Of a stretch of 64,000 nucleotides of DNA, positions 52,678 to 62,237 are shown one piece after another. Under the pieces are notes generated by a model, which was not told the DNA's origin, ran no database searches, and was given only the letters and a program-made list of their open reading frames with translations. The translations under genes were made by a program, and so were the position numbers. Within the stretch, counting starts at the first letter, position 1; the number at the start of each line of letters is the position of its first letter. This DNA is from Hyphomicrobiaceae bacterium (GTDB lineage: Bacteria > Pseudomonadota > Alphaproteobacteria > Rhizobiales > Hyphomicrobiaceae). Location: NCBI GenBank assembly GCA_020638055.1, contig JACKJH010000003.1, positions 558,001 to 622,000 of the forward strand, written 5' to 3'.

Positions 52678-53361
52678 TGCGGGACGACCTGTTTCTGCCG
52701 CGCGTTGCTCCTTATTATCGCGCAGCGAGAGGGGTCCCCCACGGCGTGTTAAAAGCTTAACGCGAAGCTCTATACGTTAACTACCGACCGATCAGCCCCC
52801 GGTCCTTCAAGATCCATATAGACAGGTAATGCCGTTTCTTGACACCAGTGCGGCGTGCATGTGGCCCAACCTGGGCTGACGCAAATAGTCGGTGGATGAG
52901 CTGGAATAAAATGACGCCCAAATGTTTACGTGAGGCGGTCGCCTGCTGGCTACTGCTGCATGAAATTTCACCTAAAGCATGTTCAGCCGAAGTGTACGCG
53001 GTTCGGCGTGAAGAACATGCTCAAAATAAAAGAAAATAGATCGCGTTCGTGATTCCGTGAAAAGTGAACGCGATCTAGTGTGGCGTCGCGCCTTTGTTGA
53101 TCGATGTTGCGGCACGCTGGGTATCAACTAAGGCGCGATAAGCGCCACACTAAGCCAATGATTTTGCTAGTGGCCTTCATGTCGCGCCAAAATTGTATGC
53201 GGTTGCGGTTATGTTTCAATTTTGGCGCGACAGGCCACTAGAACCCACCCTGGAAAACGATGAGATAGGTTTGTTCATTTTCTAAAGTTTAGAGCGTCGG
53301 GCGATATATCGGGATCATTCTGCCGCGGCGAATTTGGTCCAAGATCAAGCCGGCCGGCGCT
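52678..53361. other. Intergenic region rich in palindromic elements
   Basis: 684 bases with no convincing gene. It holds a family C palindrome (52976-53022, AGCATGTTCAGCCGAAG...GAACATGCTC), a hairpin at 53039-53076 (GATCGCGTTC / GAACGCGATC arms), and the second 167-bp CTAG element (53075-53241). The promoter of the 949-residue gene lies near its right side of the plus-strand map (about 52680-52800). Further unique sequence at 53242-53361 shows nothing. Confidence 0.7.
53075..53241. repeat. 167-bp CTAG-bounded double-hairpin element, copy 2
   Basis: Same length as the copy at 15852-16018 and differs at few positions, several of which restore pairing (GGCCACTAG here against GGTCACTAG there). 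It directly abuts the hairpin at 53039-53076. The identity of two copies about 37 kb apart points to recent spread. Confidence 0.88.
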
Positions 53362-55890
53362 CTAATAGTTAGCGAGTGCCCGCTGCACGAGATCTGCCGG
53401 TGAATTGCGACGCAAAGATTTGCGGCCTCCGCTCGAAACCATTTTAGCCGCCCGGCTGCTGTCGCCCGATCTGAAAGATGAAACATGCTGCAGACGTGGC
53501 CGAGGCAACAAGCCAGGCTGGTCGTGATGTTTTGAATGCAATTCCAGATCTTGCAAAAGCACCTCGACCAGCGGCACGATGTCCGCGCCGTGCAGCTTGC
53601 GCGCAAATGGCTCGCGCACTGATCCAGTGCCAACAAGCACAACATAGGAATAGGCGGCACCGTTCTTGAACTGAAGGCCACCCGTCACCCATGCATCAAT
53701 ACTTGCATCCGGGTCCTCTGTGACTTGTGTTCCCGTTTTTGCAAAATGCAACCGCACACCGGCATTACGCTTCGCGCACCAGTTCGAAAGTGATTTCAAT
53801 GTGCCATGCGGCGTCTTGTAGGCCGAATAGCAAAGAGGCGCCGAAAGCAGTTCGCCAATTAGACCGTTCGCGCCGCGTACGATCGCCTCTCGCGGACGCA
53901 ATTGATGCGGTAGCAAGGCGGCAATATTTTCCGGCAATACGCGTTCGGTCTGGTCATAACTCTTGATCAGTGTCGGCTCTCCCACGTGTTGGCTCCGCCG
54001 TCCAAGCAGGTCTGCGAGAATGACCGCCGACATTTGATGAACACGTCGTGGCGCACCGGAGATTTGCCCAAGCACCGCGGCGGTGGACGGCGGCGTACCC
54101 TCGCCATTCGGGCCGGCCGGTGGCATGGTGAAGCCGAACTGGTCGATCAGCGCCTTGACGCGAGCTTGTCCGACACGAGCCGTGCGATGGCCGACCGGAT
54201 TATTGAGCGAGCACGCAAATGCTACGATCGCCTTACGGCCGTGCCGTTTACCACCGCCATGCCGGCAGGTTTCAAGTCCTGCGGCAGGGGCATCCGTGTC
54301 CAGGTAAAGCGAATTGGGCGTATCCTTGAGTTGGTTGGCGATGGCAATTGCAGCAAGCATCTTGCCCGTAGACGCGATCATGCGTGCCTCGCGGGTGCTG
54401 TCGTATAAACCTGTTGCCGTGTCACGCGCCGTAATGGAGCCGAAATAAGCCGCCGTCTCGCCGGTTTCGAAATAGCGCACGATCTCACCGTTGTGATCCG
54501 CAGCAACAAGAATGATGTTGGGCATCTGCCCCGAGATGCCGGCCTTTATCGGGTCAAGCGTATAGCCGGGAGTCATTTTGGCTGAGAGCTTTGCATCAAG
54601 CGTAGCAAGCGCCGTTTCAACTTTGGAATGAAAGGCGAGGTTTTCAGCAGCGTCGAACGTTGTCGTCACGCCGCGCACATAGTCTCGCCAGGCAAACCCA
54701 TAGCGCTGCTTCATCTCCTCTCGAAGTCCGAACCGAGCGGCTGGCAGCAGGACATTGGCCCGGATTGTCGGGTTTGCCTGGGCGCGCCGTGCGTACTGCG
54801 GCGCAAAGACGTCCAAGGCGTGCTGCAATCGTGGCTTGACGTGCGGATCTGGTGGGCCGCCTGCCAGCTTGACGAGATCAAACAACACCTGCTTTTGACC
54901 CTCTGCATCGTCAATCAGCTTTTCCGCGCAGGTCCGCGCACGCACCTCTGCAATGTAGCGCCACCGGTCGAGACGGACTTCATTCAGCCTTTCAGACCCT
55001 TCCAGCAGGATGATTGGCTTATTGATCGCGGACGCCAGGACGAATTGCTCGGCGATAGAAAGATCTTTCGCTTCCTTGCCAAATACGATGCGGCTTGTCA
55101 CCTCCACGCCGTGTAAAGGCGAGCCTCCGGTTCGTTGCGCCAGCCATAGATGATTGGCAGCCCAAGCCTTCAACGGCGTGTTATCTCCGCCTTCGGTCAA
55201 TGCCTGATAGATGACAGGCGCCAGCCACCATTCTGAGAACTTGCGCCGCAGTTTTTCAAACGTGCCCTCGTCACTGCGAGGCGGCGTTTTATATATGACC
55301 CGCGAAAGCTGCATGGGCAGCGTGGAACCGCCGACACCAAAACTCGGCCGACCGAGCGCAACAGAACGCTTCAGCGTTGAATAGGGAATTTTCAGAACGC
55401 CAATGAGATCAATCCCGAATGGATTCAATATCCCGCCGATGTGGCGGTCTTCGTGATAGACGAGACATCGCCAGTAATATTCCGGCACGTCACGCACGGG
55501 AATGGACTTGTGATCGGGGTTGGCCGTGTAGCCACCGACGCCAATGGCGACGTCCGTGTAATTGACATCGCGTTGACTGTCGAGCCTGGGATCGAACGTG
55601 CCCACGAAGCTGCCGTGCCGATCATAGATCGCGGTCGCAAGCCAGCGTTCGGCGTCATAGCGGATTTTGTCCGCCATATAGGTACTTCCCGCGTAACCGC
55701 GAATGGGTGCAACGACATAGACCAGCACTAACGCAAACAGAACGAAAAGCATGGCGGCGCTCGCAACATGGCGCAGCGGACCGAGACGAGGGTTGAACGC
55801 CACCCAGTCCGTGACAAACCGAAAAGCACGCACGGGTAGCGTGACAAAAAGTTCGATGAGCCAAGTGATAAGCCGAAAAAAAGCGAGCAT
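53362..55890 (-). CDS. Divergent class A penicillin-binding protein (transglycosylase/transpeptidase)
   Basis: Protein of 842 residues. An N-terminal membrane anchor (about 40-65, HVASAAMLFVLFALVLVYVV) precedes a GT51 glycosyltransferase domain: catalytic Glu in VYHEDRHIGG (near 147), then GGSTLPMQLSRVIY (near 190, matching GGSTITQQL). The transpeptidase domain has SxxK in IASTGKML (near 507), SxN in ACSLNNPV and KTGT in HFAKTGTQV (near 718), so both active sites appear intact. Such enzymes polymerise and cross-link peptidoglycan. The GT51 region is unusual (a long insert before GGST, and TLPMQL), suggesting a specialised member. It may serve with the neighbouring 949-residue protein; this is inferred from position only. 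Confidence 0.88.
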   Translation of the reverse strand: MLAFFRLITWLIELFVTLPVRAFRFVTDWVAFNPRLGPLRHVASAAMLFVLFALVLVYVVAPIRGYAGSTYMADKIRYDAERWLATAIYDRHGSFVGTFDPRLDSQRDVNYTDVAIGVGGYTANPDHKSIPVRDVPEYYWRCLVYHEDRHIGGILNPFGIDLIGVLKIPYSTLKRSVALGRPSFGVGGSTLPMQLSRVIYKTPPRSDEGTFEKLRRKFSEWWLAPVIYQALTEGGDNTPLKAWAANHLWLAQRTGGSPLHGVEVTSRIVFGKEAKDLSIAEQFVLASAINKPIILLEGSERLNEVRLDRWRYIAEVRARTCAEKLIDDAEGQKQVLFDLVKLAGGPPDPHVKPRLQHALDVFAPQYARRAQANPTIRANVLLPAARFGLREEMKQRYGFAWRDYVRGVTTTFDAAENLAFHSKVETALATLDAKLSAKMTPGYTLDPIKAGISGQMPNIILVAADHNGEIVRYFETGETAAYFGSITARDTATGLYDSTREARMIASTGKMLAAIAIANQLKDTPNSLYLDTDAPAAGLETCRHGGGKRHGRKAIVAFACSLNNPVGHRTARVGQARVKALIDQFGFTMPPAGPNGEGTPPSTAAVLGQISGAPRRVHQMSAVILADLLGRRSQHVGEPTLIKSYDQTERVLPENIAALLPHQLRPREAIVRGANGLIGELLSAPLCYSAYKTPHGTLKSLSNWCAKRNAGVRLHFAKTGTQVTEDPDASIDAWVTGGLQFKNGAAYSYVVLVGTGSVREPFARKLHGADIVPLVEVLLQDLELHSKHHDQPGLLPRPRLQHVSSFRSGDSSRAAKMVSSGGRKSLRRNSPADLVQRALANY

Positions 55891-55922
55891 GGAAACGCCA
55901 GACCGGACGCAAAAACCCTAGA

Positions 55923-56027
55923 GCATTTTCCGACGAAGTGGACACCGGTTCGCCGAAGAAAATGCGACCAAACAAAAGCTAGAGCATTTTCCGACGAAGT
56001 GGACACCGGTTCGCCGAAGAAAATGCG
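55923..56027. repeat. Two tandem 44-bp repeats
   Basis: Family A copies at 55923-55966 and 55984-56027, 61 bases apart, with GTTCGCCGAAG instead of GTTCGTCG. They lie 33 bases upstream of the penicillin-binding protein start. The rest of the gap to moeA (56028-56235) shows nothing clear. Confidence 0.9.
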
Positions 56028-56235
56028 ACCAAACAAGAAGCTAGAGCGCGAACAAGCGTCCCCACTCAAACTGCAACGCGTGGCGCGATTAAAAACGCAC
56101 ACGCCAAACGCGACGATTGATGGGGTTAGAACTAAAGCCTGTTTATGGCGCGCCGGAGACTCGAACATGGCAATACCGCGCTCTTTTAAATGCGCATATA
56201 CAACCAACTTCACTCTATTCGGTAGCGCCCAATTG

Positions 56236-57537
56236 TTATTGGTCCAGTATTCCGAACTCGCTGAAGGGAATGAACCGCACCAGGTCTCCATCGGAGACAC
56301 GCTCGACGTCTTCGCCAATATCGATCAGACCGTGCGCCGCCCTTAGGCCCGAAATTAGTCCCGAGCCGTCGCGTGGAAACTTGCAAACGGTCATCGCACC
56401 ATCCCGCATTTCAATCCAGCCACGCAGAAACTCACGCCGTCCCGTCTTGCGTTTGGGAATTTGGAATGCAGCAGGAAGAACAAAACGCCTTGGTTCAGGC
56501 CAGGCACCCCCGCCAAGACGGCGCAACATTGGATAGACGTACATCAAGAAGCACACAAACACGGCGACGGGGTTTCCCGGAAGCCCGACCATTACGGCAT
56601 CGCCGATTTGGCCGAACATCATCGGTCGACCGGGCTTCACCGCAAGTTGCCACATGCGCAGTTTTCCCAGTTTATCAAGAACGGTAAGCATGTGGTCTTC
56701 TTCGCCGCGGCTAGCGCCACCTGACGTGAGCAGGACATCAAAATCGGCCGCGGCCTTGGCAAGACGCTTTTCAATCTCGCCGGCATCGTCGGGCCAGACA
56801 CCTAGATCGGTGACGTCGACGCCGGCGGATCGTGACAAGGCCATCAGCATGGGGGCGTTGGCATCAAACACTTCGCCCGGGCCGAGCGCTCGGCTTCCAG
56901 GCCGGACCACTTCATCACCAGTTGATACGACAGCCACCTTCAAACGGTCATGGCATTCCACCTCCGCGAGCCCGATAGAAGCCAGCGCGGCCGCATCCTG
57001 AGGACGCAACAAAGCACCTTTCTCAAATAGTTTTGTGCCAGCGGCCACATCCTCACCTGCACGGCGCACGTTGGCTCCGACCTTGAGGCCCGGTGGAATT
57101 GTGATAAACCCGCCGATCGCCGTGTCGTCCGTGCCGCTACTTTGTTCCAGCGTGCAATCTTCCTGCATGGCGACGCTATCAAATCCCGGCGGCATCATTG
57201 CACCGGTAAAAATGCGTACAGCCGTATCAAGCGCCGGTGCTTTTTGCAGGGGGCGGCCAGCGGCTGCGCGGGCCGTCACGGCAAACCGCGTTCCCTTGGC
57301 CTGGTCGTAGTGGGCGGCAGCGATGGCATACCCATCAACGGCGGAATTGGTGTGTGCGGGCACCGGCCGCTCGGCCACTGCTGGTTGAGCAAGGATGCGC
57401 CCCGCAGCATCCAAGATTGTTACACGCGACGTCGCGGTAACCGGTGTAACGCGGGACTTCAACAGAGAGATGGCGTCATCGTGGCGCAACCGGTCCTTGT
57501 CGTGAAGAAAGCAGTCGTCGAGGAGTTTTTTCGCCAT
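56236..57537 (-). CDS. moeA: Molybdopterin molybdenumtransferase MoeA
   Basis: Protein of 433 residues with the complete MoeA layout: N-terminal VPAHTNSAVDGYAIAAAHYD (domain I/II), RIFTGAMMPPGFDSVAMQED, then the molybdopterin-binding domain with VVSTGDEVVRPG, EVFDANAPMLMALSRSAGVD, LLTSGGASRGEEDHM and VGLPGNPVAVFVCFLMYVYP, and C-terminal domain IV (LPAAFQIPKRKTGRREFLRG). It inserts molybdenum into adenylated molybdopterin in the last step of cofactor synthesis. No other mo-genes are adjacent. Upstream are three family C repeats. Confidence 0.95.
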   Translation of the reverse strand: MAKKLLDDCFLHDKDRLRHDDAISLLKSRVTPVTATSRVTILDAAGRILAQPAVAERPVPAHTNSAVDGYAIAAAHYDQAKGTRFAVTARAAAGRPLQKAPALDTAVRIFTGAMMPPGFDSVAMQEDCTLEQSSGTDDTAIGGFITIPPGLKVGANVRRAGEDVAAGTKLFEKGALLRPQDAAALASIGLAEVECHDRLKVAVVSTGDEVVRPGSRALGPGEVFDANAPMLMALSRSAGVDVTDLGVWPDDAGEIEKRLAKAAADFDVLLTSGGASRGEEDHMLTVLDKLGKLRMWQLAVKPGRPMMFGQIGDAVMVGLPGNPVAVFVCFLMYVYPMLRRLGGGAWPEPRRFVLPAAFQIPKRKTGRREFLRGWIEMRDGAMTVCKFPRDGSGLISGLRAAHGLIDIGEDVERVSDGDLVRFIPFSEFGILDQ

Positions 57538-57582
57538 GAGTCCGAACTGGTAGTCAGAGATGTTGAGCAGGTGGAATCTTAG

Positions 57583-57740
57583 AGCATGTTTAGCTGAAGT
57601 GTGCAGCGGTTCGGCGTGAAAAACTTAGCTCCAGACGAGAGAGAGCATGTTTAGCTGAAGTGTGCAGCGGTTCGGCGTGAAAAACTTGGCTCCAGACCAA
57701 AGAGCATGTTTAGCCGAAGTGTGTAGCGGTTCAGGGTGAT
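57583..57740. repeat. Three family C palindromes upstream of moeA
   Basis: Copies begin at 57583, 57644 and 57703 with AGCATGTTTAGC[T/C]GAAGTGTG, followed by CGGTTC[G/A][G]... segments and partial right arms. They are related to the element at 52976. Spacing is about 60 bases. The third lacks a good right arm. Confidence 0.8.
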
Positions 57741-58577
57741 TGAATGCTGTGAAAGATCTCTGGCTGGTGCAGGTGAGTTGCTGTTGGGTTCAAAGCTCTA
57801 TCGCTACACTGTACTGCGAACCTGATCAGAGCCGTGACCGAACGCCAGCGGTCTTGCAGCGCTTGCGAGCGCACCAAACCGGAAGAGACAAACTGCCGCG
57901 CGCATCAGCCTCTACCGGGTTCGCGACCGAAACGAGACCCCTTGAGCCTGGCTCACAGAAAAAATCATATCGATTATAAGCGATGATATGTAGAAAGCTG
58001 GTTGGGCGACCTACAAGCCATTGTTTTCACCGTCCGGCGCAAACCAAACGATCAATCCAACCCCTGCGGAAGATCCGCAGCTCTACATCGCATGCATTAT
58101 GATGAATAAACCGATGCCCACCGCCGGACCGAGCAAAGTGGCAAGTACCATCATCACGAACGACTTCGCAACCATAACACAAACCCCGCATACGCCACCC
58201 AGACCCTGAGCAAACGCACGAACGTCAAACGCTATGCGAGTACGCCGAACCCTCTACTTAACGACGAACTCACCACCAATCTTATTACAAAAAAGCGCAA
58301 CGCACACGAAATAAACGAGATTCTTAGGTCGGTGGTTTCGCAATCGCGAAAGGACCGTCTCTGAACCGACTATCCAATATCCCTATGACTGAATAATATA
58401 AATCTTTTCAGGTATTTAGAAGTTCCAGGTCGTCGAGATCGAACATTGTTCGAAAAATTGCCCATTCTCAAATATTGGCGAACACACAATCAAATTATCA
58501 AATGTGCGCCAAAAATATCACACCTTGGCGTCGACCGGTAAAGCCAAAAAACCGGGAATCAGTTCAGTGTCTTGACC
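57741..58577. other. AT-richer gap between moeA and the ATPase gene
   Basis: About 840 bases without a clear gene. An imperfect inverted repeat ATCATATCG / CGATGATATG lies at 57964-57991. Lower GC from 57960 to 58560. A possible 30-residue membrane peptide is noted separately. The moeA promoter is expected at the left side; no terminator of the ATPase gene was found. Confidence 0.45.
58083..58175 (-). CDS. Possible 30-residue membrane peptide
   Basis: A short minus-strand frame (MVAKSFVMMVLATLLGPAVG then IGLFIIMHAM) would form one hydrophobic helix. GGGG lies about 8 bases upstream of its ATG. No other support, so it may be chance; recorded because its hydrophobic pattern is unlike random sequence in this gap. 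Confidence 0.22.
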   Translation of the reverse strand: MVAKSFVMMVLATLLGPAVGIGLFIIMHAM

Positions 58578-61500
58578 CTACCCAACATCAAACAAGCCGA
58601 GTTGCTTTTCATCCTGCCCACGCGTCTCCGCCGCGAGTTGTTCGATCCGGTCGAAGGGCACCTGTTCGGCCAGGATCAACGAGCGATGCGCCTTCATCGC
58701 ACGCATGAAACCTTCCTGCACCAAGTGGAACTCGCCGACGGTCTGATGCGGCAGCACCGCTGCTGGATCAAGGCCTGATTCAGACTGGAATGCAGCCTTG
58801 AGCTTTCTGAGCGCGGTGTCCTCGCGAACGCGGCCGATGAACCAACTGGTGATTTGATCGCGGCTCTTGTAATCGAGGTCGCCAGGCGATTGCGTGGCAA
58901 GCATCAGGCCGAGACCGGCAGAACGCGCCCGCTTCAACAAGCTTTGCAACGGCTCAGCGGTCGCTGGTTTTGCATTGGCGGGAATATACAAGTCTGCTTC
59001 GTCGAACATGACAACAGCCTGCAATTCATCATTCGGATTGCGCTGGCAGAACCGCAAGGCTTCAGAGAGGAACTGCGAAACCCAGAATAGAATGTTCTCG
59101 TTGTCGCCGAGAAAGCCCGTGTAGATGATCGACAATCGCGTACGGCCATCACGCGAATGCGGACCAAGCCCTAAGAACCGCTCCATCGACATGCTTTCGC
59201 CGCCGCCCTCAAACAGCGCGGCATTGCGATGCCTGAGCGAATCCAACTGTGCAACGAGGTCCCTTCGGAGCTTGCCAGACGGATCCATGCGCTGGGTGAG
59301 ATCGCTGAGTTCGGGGTCTTCGTCTTCGAGCAGATTTATAAGGTCGGCGAGCGTCACCTCCCGGCTGTAGCGCGAGCCAAGAATTCGCAAGGCAACCGAA
59401 AGCGTGCCCGACTGCTTTTGATGTGTTGCCGAGTTCTTCAGATGCAGCATGTCGCCAAGCGCCGCGGCAGAAAGATTGGCTAGCAATTGCTGCTCGTGCT
59501 CTGGCAATTCATTGATGCCATTGGGTAGCAGCGTAATCGAGATCGGTCGGCCGGACGCGCGGCCCGGTGTGTAGACGGCAACGTCAATGGCATCGGCGAG
59601 CTTTTCGCGCAGGGCGCGCCGCTCGGCATGTTCATCCTCGTCCGCACGCCAGACTTCCGGATTGGCATAGCTGCAAAGGTCGCCCTTGCGGTCGATCAGG
59701 ATCGCAGGGATTCCACGATGCAGAAGCTGCTCGATCAAAGACAACGCCAGTGTCGTTTTACCTGAGCCCGATCCGCCCAGCACGGCGGCATGTCGCTTCA
59801 TGACTGAAGGGTTAAGCGTGACCGGCCGGCGCCGCCCGACCAGTTCACGGCCAGCAAAGATCGAGCCGCTGGTGACGCCATTCTCATCGAGTATGACCGA
59901 CAATGGCAATTCGTCGTTTGCGCCTTCCGCTCCTTCGTTATCGTAATCGGTATTGGCGAAGTCCGTGACATCGGCATCGATTGCTCCGCCGCCATCGAAT
60001 GCATTGGCGTAGGACGTCGTAGCAGCTCCTGGCATGTTCCAGCCTGCTAGATCAGCAGGCGTCGCTGAAGGAAGCACAACGTGCCCCGGGGTTTGATCAG
60101 AAAACGCCGCGCGAGTCTGGGGCGTGGTCTCGGTGCGCGCCTGTCCGCCTCCATTGATGACGCGTGGCGGGAGCATGCGCCCCAGGAGATCGAGCCGCAG
60201 CAGTTGAATGATGGCAATTAGGTTGGACAGCAGCTTGGCCTCGCCGAACCAGTTGCCAAAGCCCGGGTCGTTCCGGTGAAAGGCATGGAATTCGCGCACC
60301 GTCATCATGCGTTCCCACTCGGCGATGGGCACTGTCAGGGCACGCCCGCCACCTTCGCGGAACTTGCGCATGGATTGCGCAGCCTGGCTCTTGGTGTTGG
60401 GTGGGTAATCGGCTGCACGCAGGATGAAGCAGCTCTTCGAGCCCATCGACTGCAGTACCGTATCAAGCTGCCGCTTGAACGCGCCACCTTGTATCTTGCG
60501 GTTGCACAAGAACACACGAGCCTCGGTTTCAAGGCCGTTGCGCTGACGGATGGACAATTCCATCGCTGGCAGATCGTCGGCGATTTCCAGCCGCTTTGTG
60601 TTTACTTCAACCGCACCGGCCCATTCGGTCGCAGCCAGGTTGAGTGCAGCACTCAGCACATCCATCAATTCGTTGTCGTCGGAAGGGGTTTCAGCTTCCG
60701 ATGAATTGTGGAACCGCTCCCACAGGTCGCGATAATCGACTTCGATCAATGGTATCGGCGCTGGTTTCGATGCTGGTTTGGAAAAACCGAGCGCTGCTGC
60801 AAGCGTCGAAACGAAAGCCGGACGCGTACTGCCCACGTCCGCGTGCGCCGCCTCTGCACCATCATCGTCGCCTGGCGCTGTCTCCGCCCTCAGCCGGTTC
60901 TGTGCATGTTCGAGCAGGCGACGTGTCGAAAGCCCGCTAAACTCCTCGAAGAACTCCGGCCCGAAATAGGCAGAAGGGTCCGAATAGATGACATCGTCCG
61001 GATTTTGTTCCGATTCGTAGGCCAGCCTGCGCGCAATGATGAGCCGGGCTTCTTCTGCTGTGCGGCTCTCGTAAAGCGCGACAGGTCCCGATTTCTCGAT
61101 GCGGTCGCGATACGACTGCGCCAAAGGTTCGCGCACTTGCGCATAAAAGTCATCCAGGCACGAAATGACGATGATGGCGGTCGGAACACGGTTGGCAATT
61201 TGAATGAGATCGCGAACAGCCTTCTGGAAACGCTCTTCCGCATCGTCAAAAAAGCGCAGATCCTCCACCTGATCGATGGAAAAAACCAGCGCACTGTTGT
61301 CCACCGCCCACATCAGTCGGCCAATGCCCTCGATGATGTCAAATGCACGGCCATCACCAACATTGGGATCAAGCGCCGCTACTGACTGCAGAGACAACTC
61401 GTTAAGCGGCCGGCATTGTAGATATTGGCGAACGCGCTGTTCAATACGCGGATCCTTGCGCTCCAGGTAAAGCAAGGCGCGAATGATATTGATGTCGATG

Positions 61501-62087
61501 TTCTCATCGATGAAGCGCGGCGCAGCAACGATGATATCGGCAAGCTCGTGCACCAGAAGCGCAAGCGCGTGTCCCTCCAGCGTTTCCTCGCGCAGCCTGG
61601 CAAGGTCGGATGCCGGAATTTCGCTCGCACCTTCAATCAATTTCCGTGTCAGCCGCGCAAGCGCGCTTTCGCCACCCGCATCTGGATCGTAGGGGCGTTC
61701 CAATGACGCGATAAGACGCCGCAAATAGTAGTCCGCGTAATTTGCAATGTCCGGTGACATTTGCGCATAGCCCAGATACGCGCGTCCAGTGCGATGCGCT
61801 CCAGTCCGCAATGCACGGATGAGATGCGTTTTGCCCGCGCCTGACTGGCCATGAAAAAGTAGAATGCGTGCCTGCGCGTCAACGATCTCGCCACGACCCT
61901 TGCCCTCACCCTTGCCTGTAACCGCATCGAGCAGATCGAAGAACTTGGCGCGTGCCTTCTTGTGCACCTCTTCCACATCAACTGGGTCGGCACGCCAGAT
62001 ATCGTCTTCCCAGGTAATGGAGTGCTCGAAGGCCTTCGACAGTTTGTCGGGCGCAATCGCGGCCTTGAGAGCTTCCTGTTGCATCAC
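58578..62087 (-). CDS. Dual-ATPase protein: AAA domain plus HerA/FtsK-like DUF87 domain
   Basis: Protein of 1169 residues. The N-terminal AAA/STAND-like ATPase has Walker A LFHGQSGAGKTHLIRAL (about 74-90) and Walker B LVFSIDQVEDL (near 265). A middle region (about 420-720) includes a possible nuclease-like or binding domain (AVEVNTKRLEIADDLPAMEL, ARVFLCNRKIQGGAFKRQLD). The C-terminal HerA/FtsK-type motor has Walker A GGSGSGKTTLALSL (near 770), Walker B VVMFDEADLY and the ATQSPGDLDYKSRDQITSWF segment with a putative arginine finger. HerA-type motors form hexamers that move DNA. It follows the 412-residue gene by 150 bases. Two motors in one chain suggest a DNA-processing or defence role; no nuclease partner is seen. 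Confidence 0.82.
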   Translation of the reverse strand: MMQQEALKAAIAPDKLSKAFEHSITWEDDIWRADPVDVEEVHKKARAKFFDLLDAVTGKGEGKGRGEIVDAQARILLFHGQSGAGKTHLIRALRTGAHRTGRAYLGYAQMSPDIANYADYYLRRLIASLERPYDPDAGGESALARLTRKLIEGASEIPASDLARLREETLEGHALALLVHELADIIVAAPRFIDENIDINIIRALLYLERKDPRIEQRVRQYLQCRPLNELSLQSVAALDPNVGDGRAFDIIEGIGRLMWAVDNSALVFSIDQVEDLRFFDDAEERFQKAVRDLIQIANRVPTAIIVISCLDDFYAQVREPLAQSYRDRIEKSGPVALYESRTAEEARLIIARRLAYESEQNPDDVIYSDPSAYFGPEFFEEFSGLSTRRLLEHAQNRLRAETAPGDDDGAEAAHADVGSTRPAFVSTLAAALGFSKPASKPAPIPLIEVDYRDLWERFHNSSEAETPSDDNELMDVLSAALNLAATEWAGAVEVNTKRLEIADDLPAMELSIRQRNGLETEARVFLCNRKIQGGAFKRQLDTVLQSMGSKSCFILRAADYPPNTKSQAAQSMRKFREGGGRALTVPIAEWERMMTVREFHAFHRNDPGFGNWFGEAKLLSNLIAIIQLLRLDLLGRMLPPRVINGGGQARTETTPQTRAAFSDQTPGHVVLPSATPADLAGWNMPGAATTSYANAFDGGGAIDADVTDFANTDYDNEGAEGANDELPLSVILDENGVTSGSIFAGRELVGRRRPVTLNPSVMKRHAAVLGGSGSGKTTLALSLIEQLLHRGIPAILIDRKGDLCSYANPEVWRADEDEHAERRALREKLADAIDVAVYTPGRASGRPISITLLPNGINELPEHEQQLLANLSAAALGDMLHLKNSATHQKQSGTLSVALRILGSRYSREVTLADLINLLEDEDPELSDLTQRMDPSGKLRRDLVAQLDSLRHRNAALFEGGGESMSMERFLGLGPHSRDGRTRLSIIYTGFLGDNENILFWVSQFLSEALRFCQRNPNDELQAVVMFDEADLYIPANAKPATAEPLQSLLKRARSAGLGLMLATQSPGDLDYKSRDQITSWFIGRVREDTALRKLKAAFQSESGLDPAAVLPHQTVGEFHLVQEGFMRAMKAHRSLILAEQVPFDRIEQLAAETRGQDEKQLGLFDVG

Positions 62088-62237
62088 GAGCTAAGTCTCC
62101 GAAACGCTCAATTCATCGCTTGCAGGCGCAAGTTCAACGACGCGGCATGAGGCATGGGCCAATAAGAAACCCACCACTCAAACCACTGCTGACGCAAAAC
62201 TTTCACAGATCATCGCGAAATGCGATGCCCGCCTGTC

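Noticed and set aside
56140..56230. tRNA-like sequence on the minus strand with CTCGAAC near a GGCGCGCC end
   Set aside because: The acceptor arms do not pair, the T-stem does not close, and no anticodon arm could be drawn.
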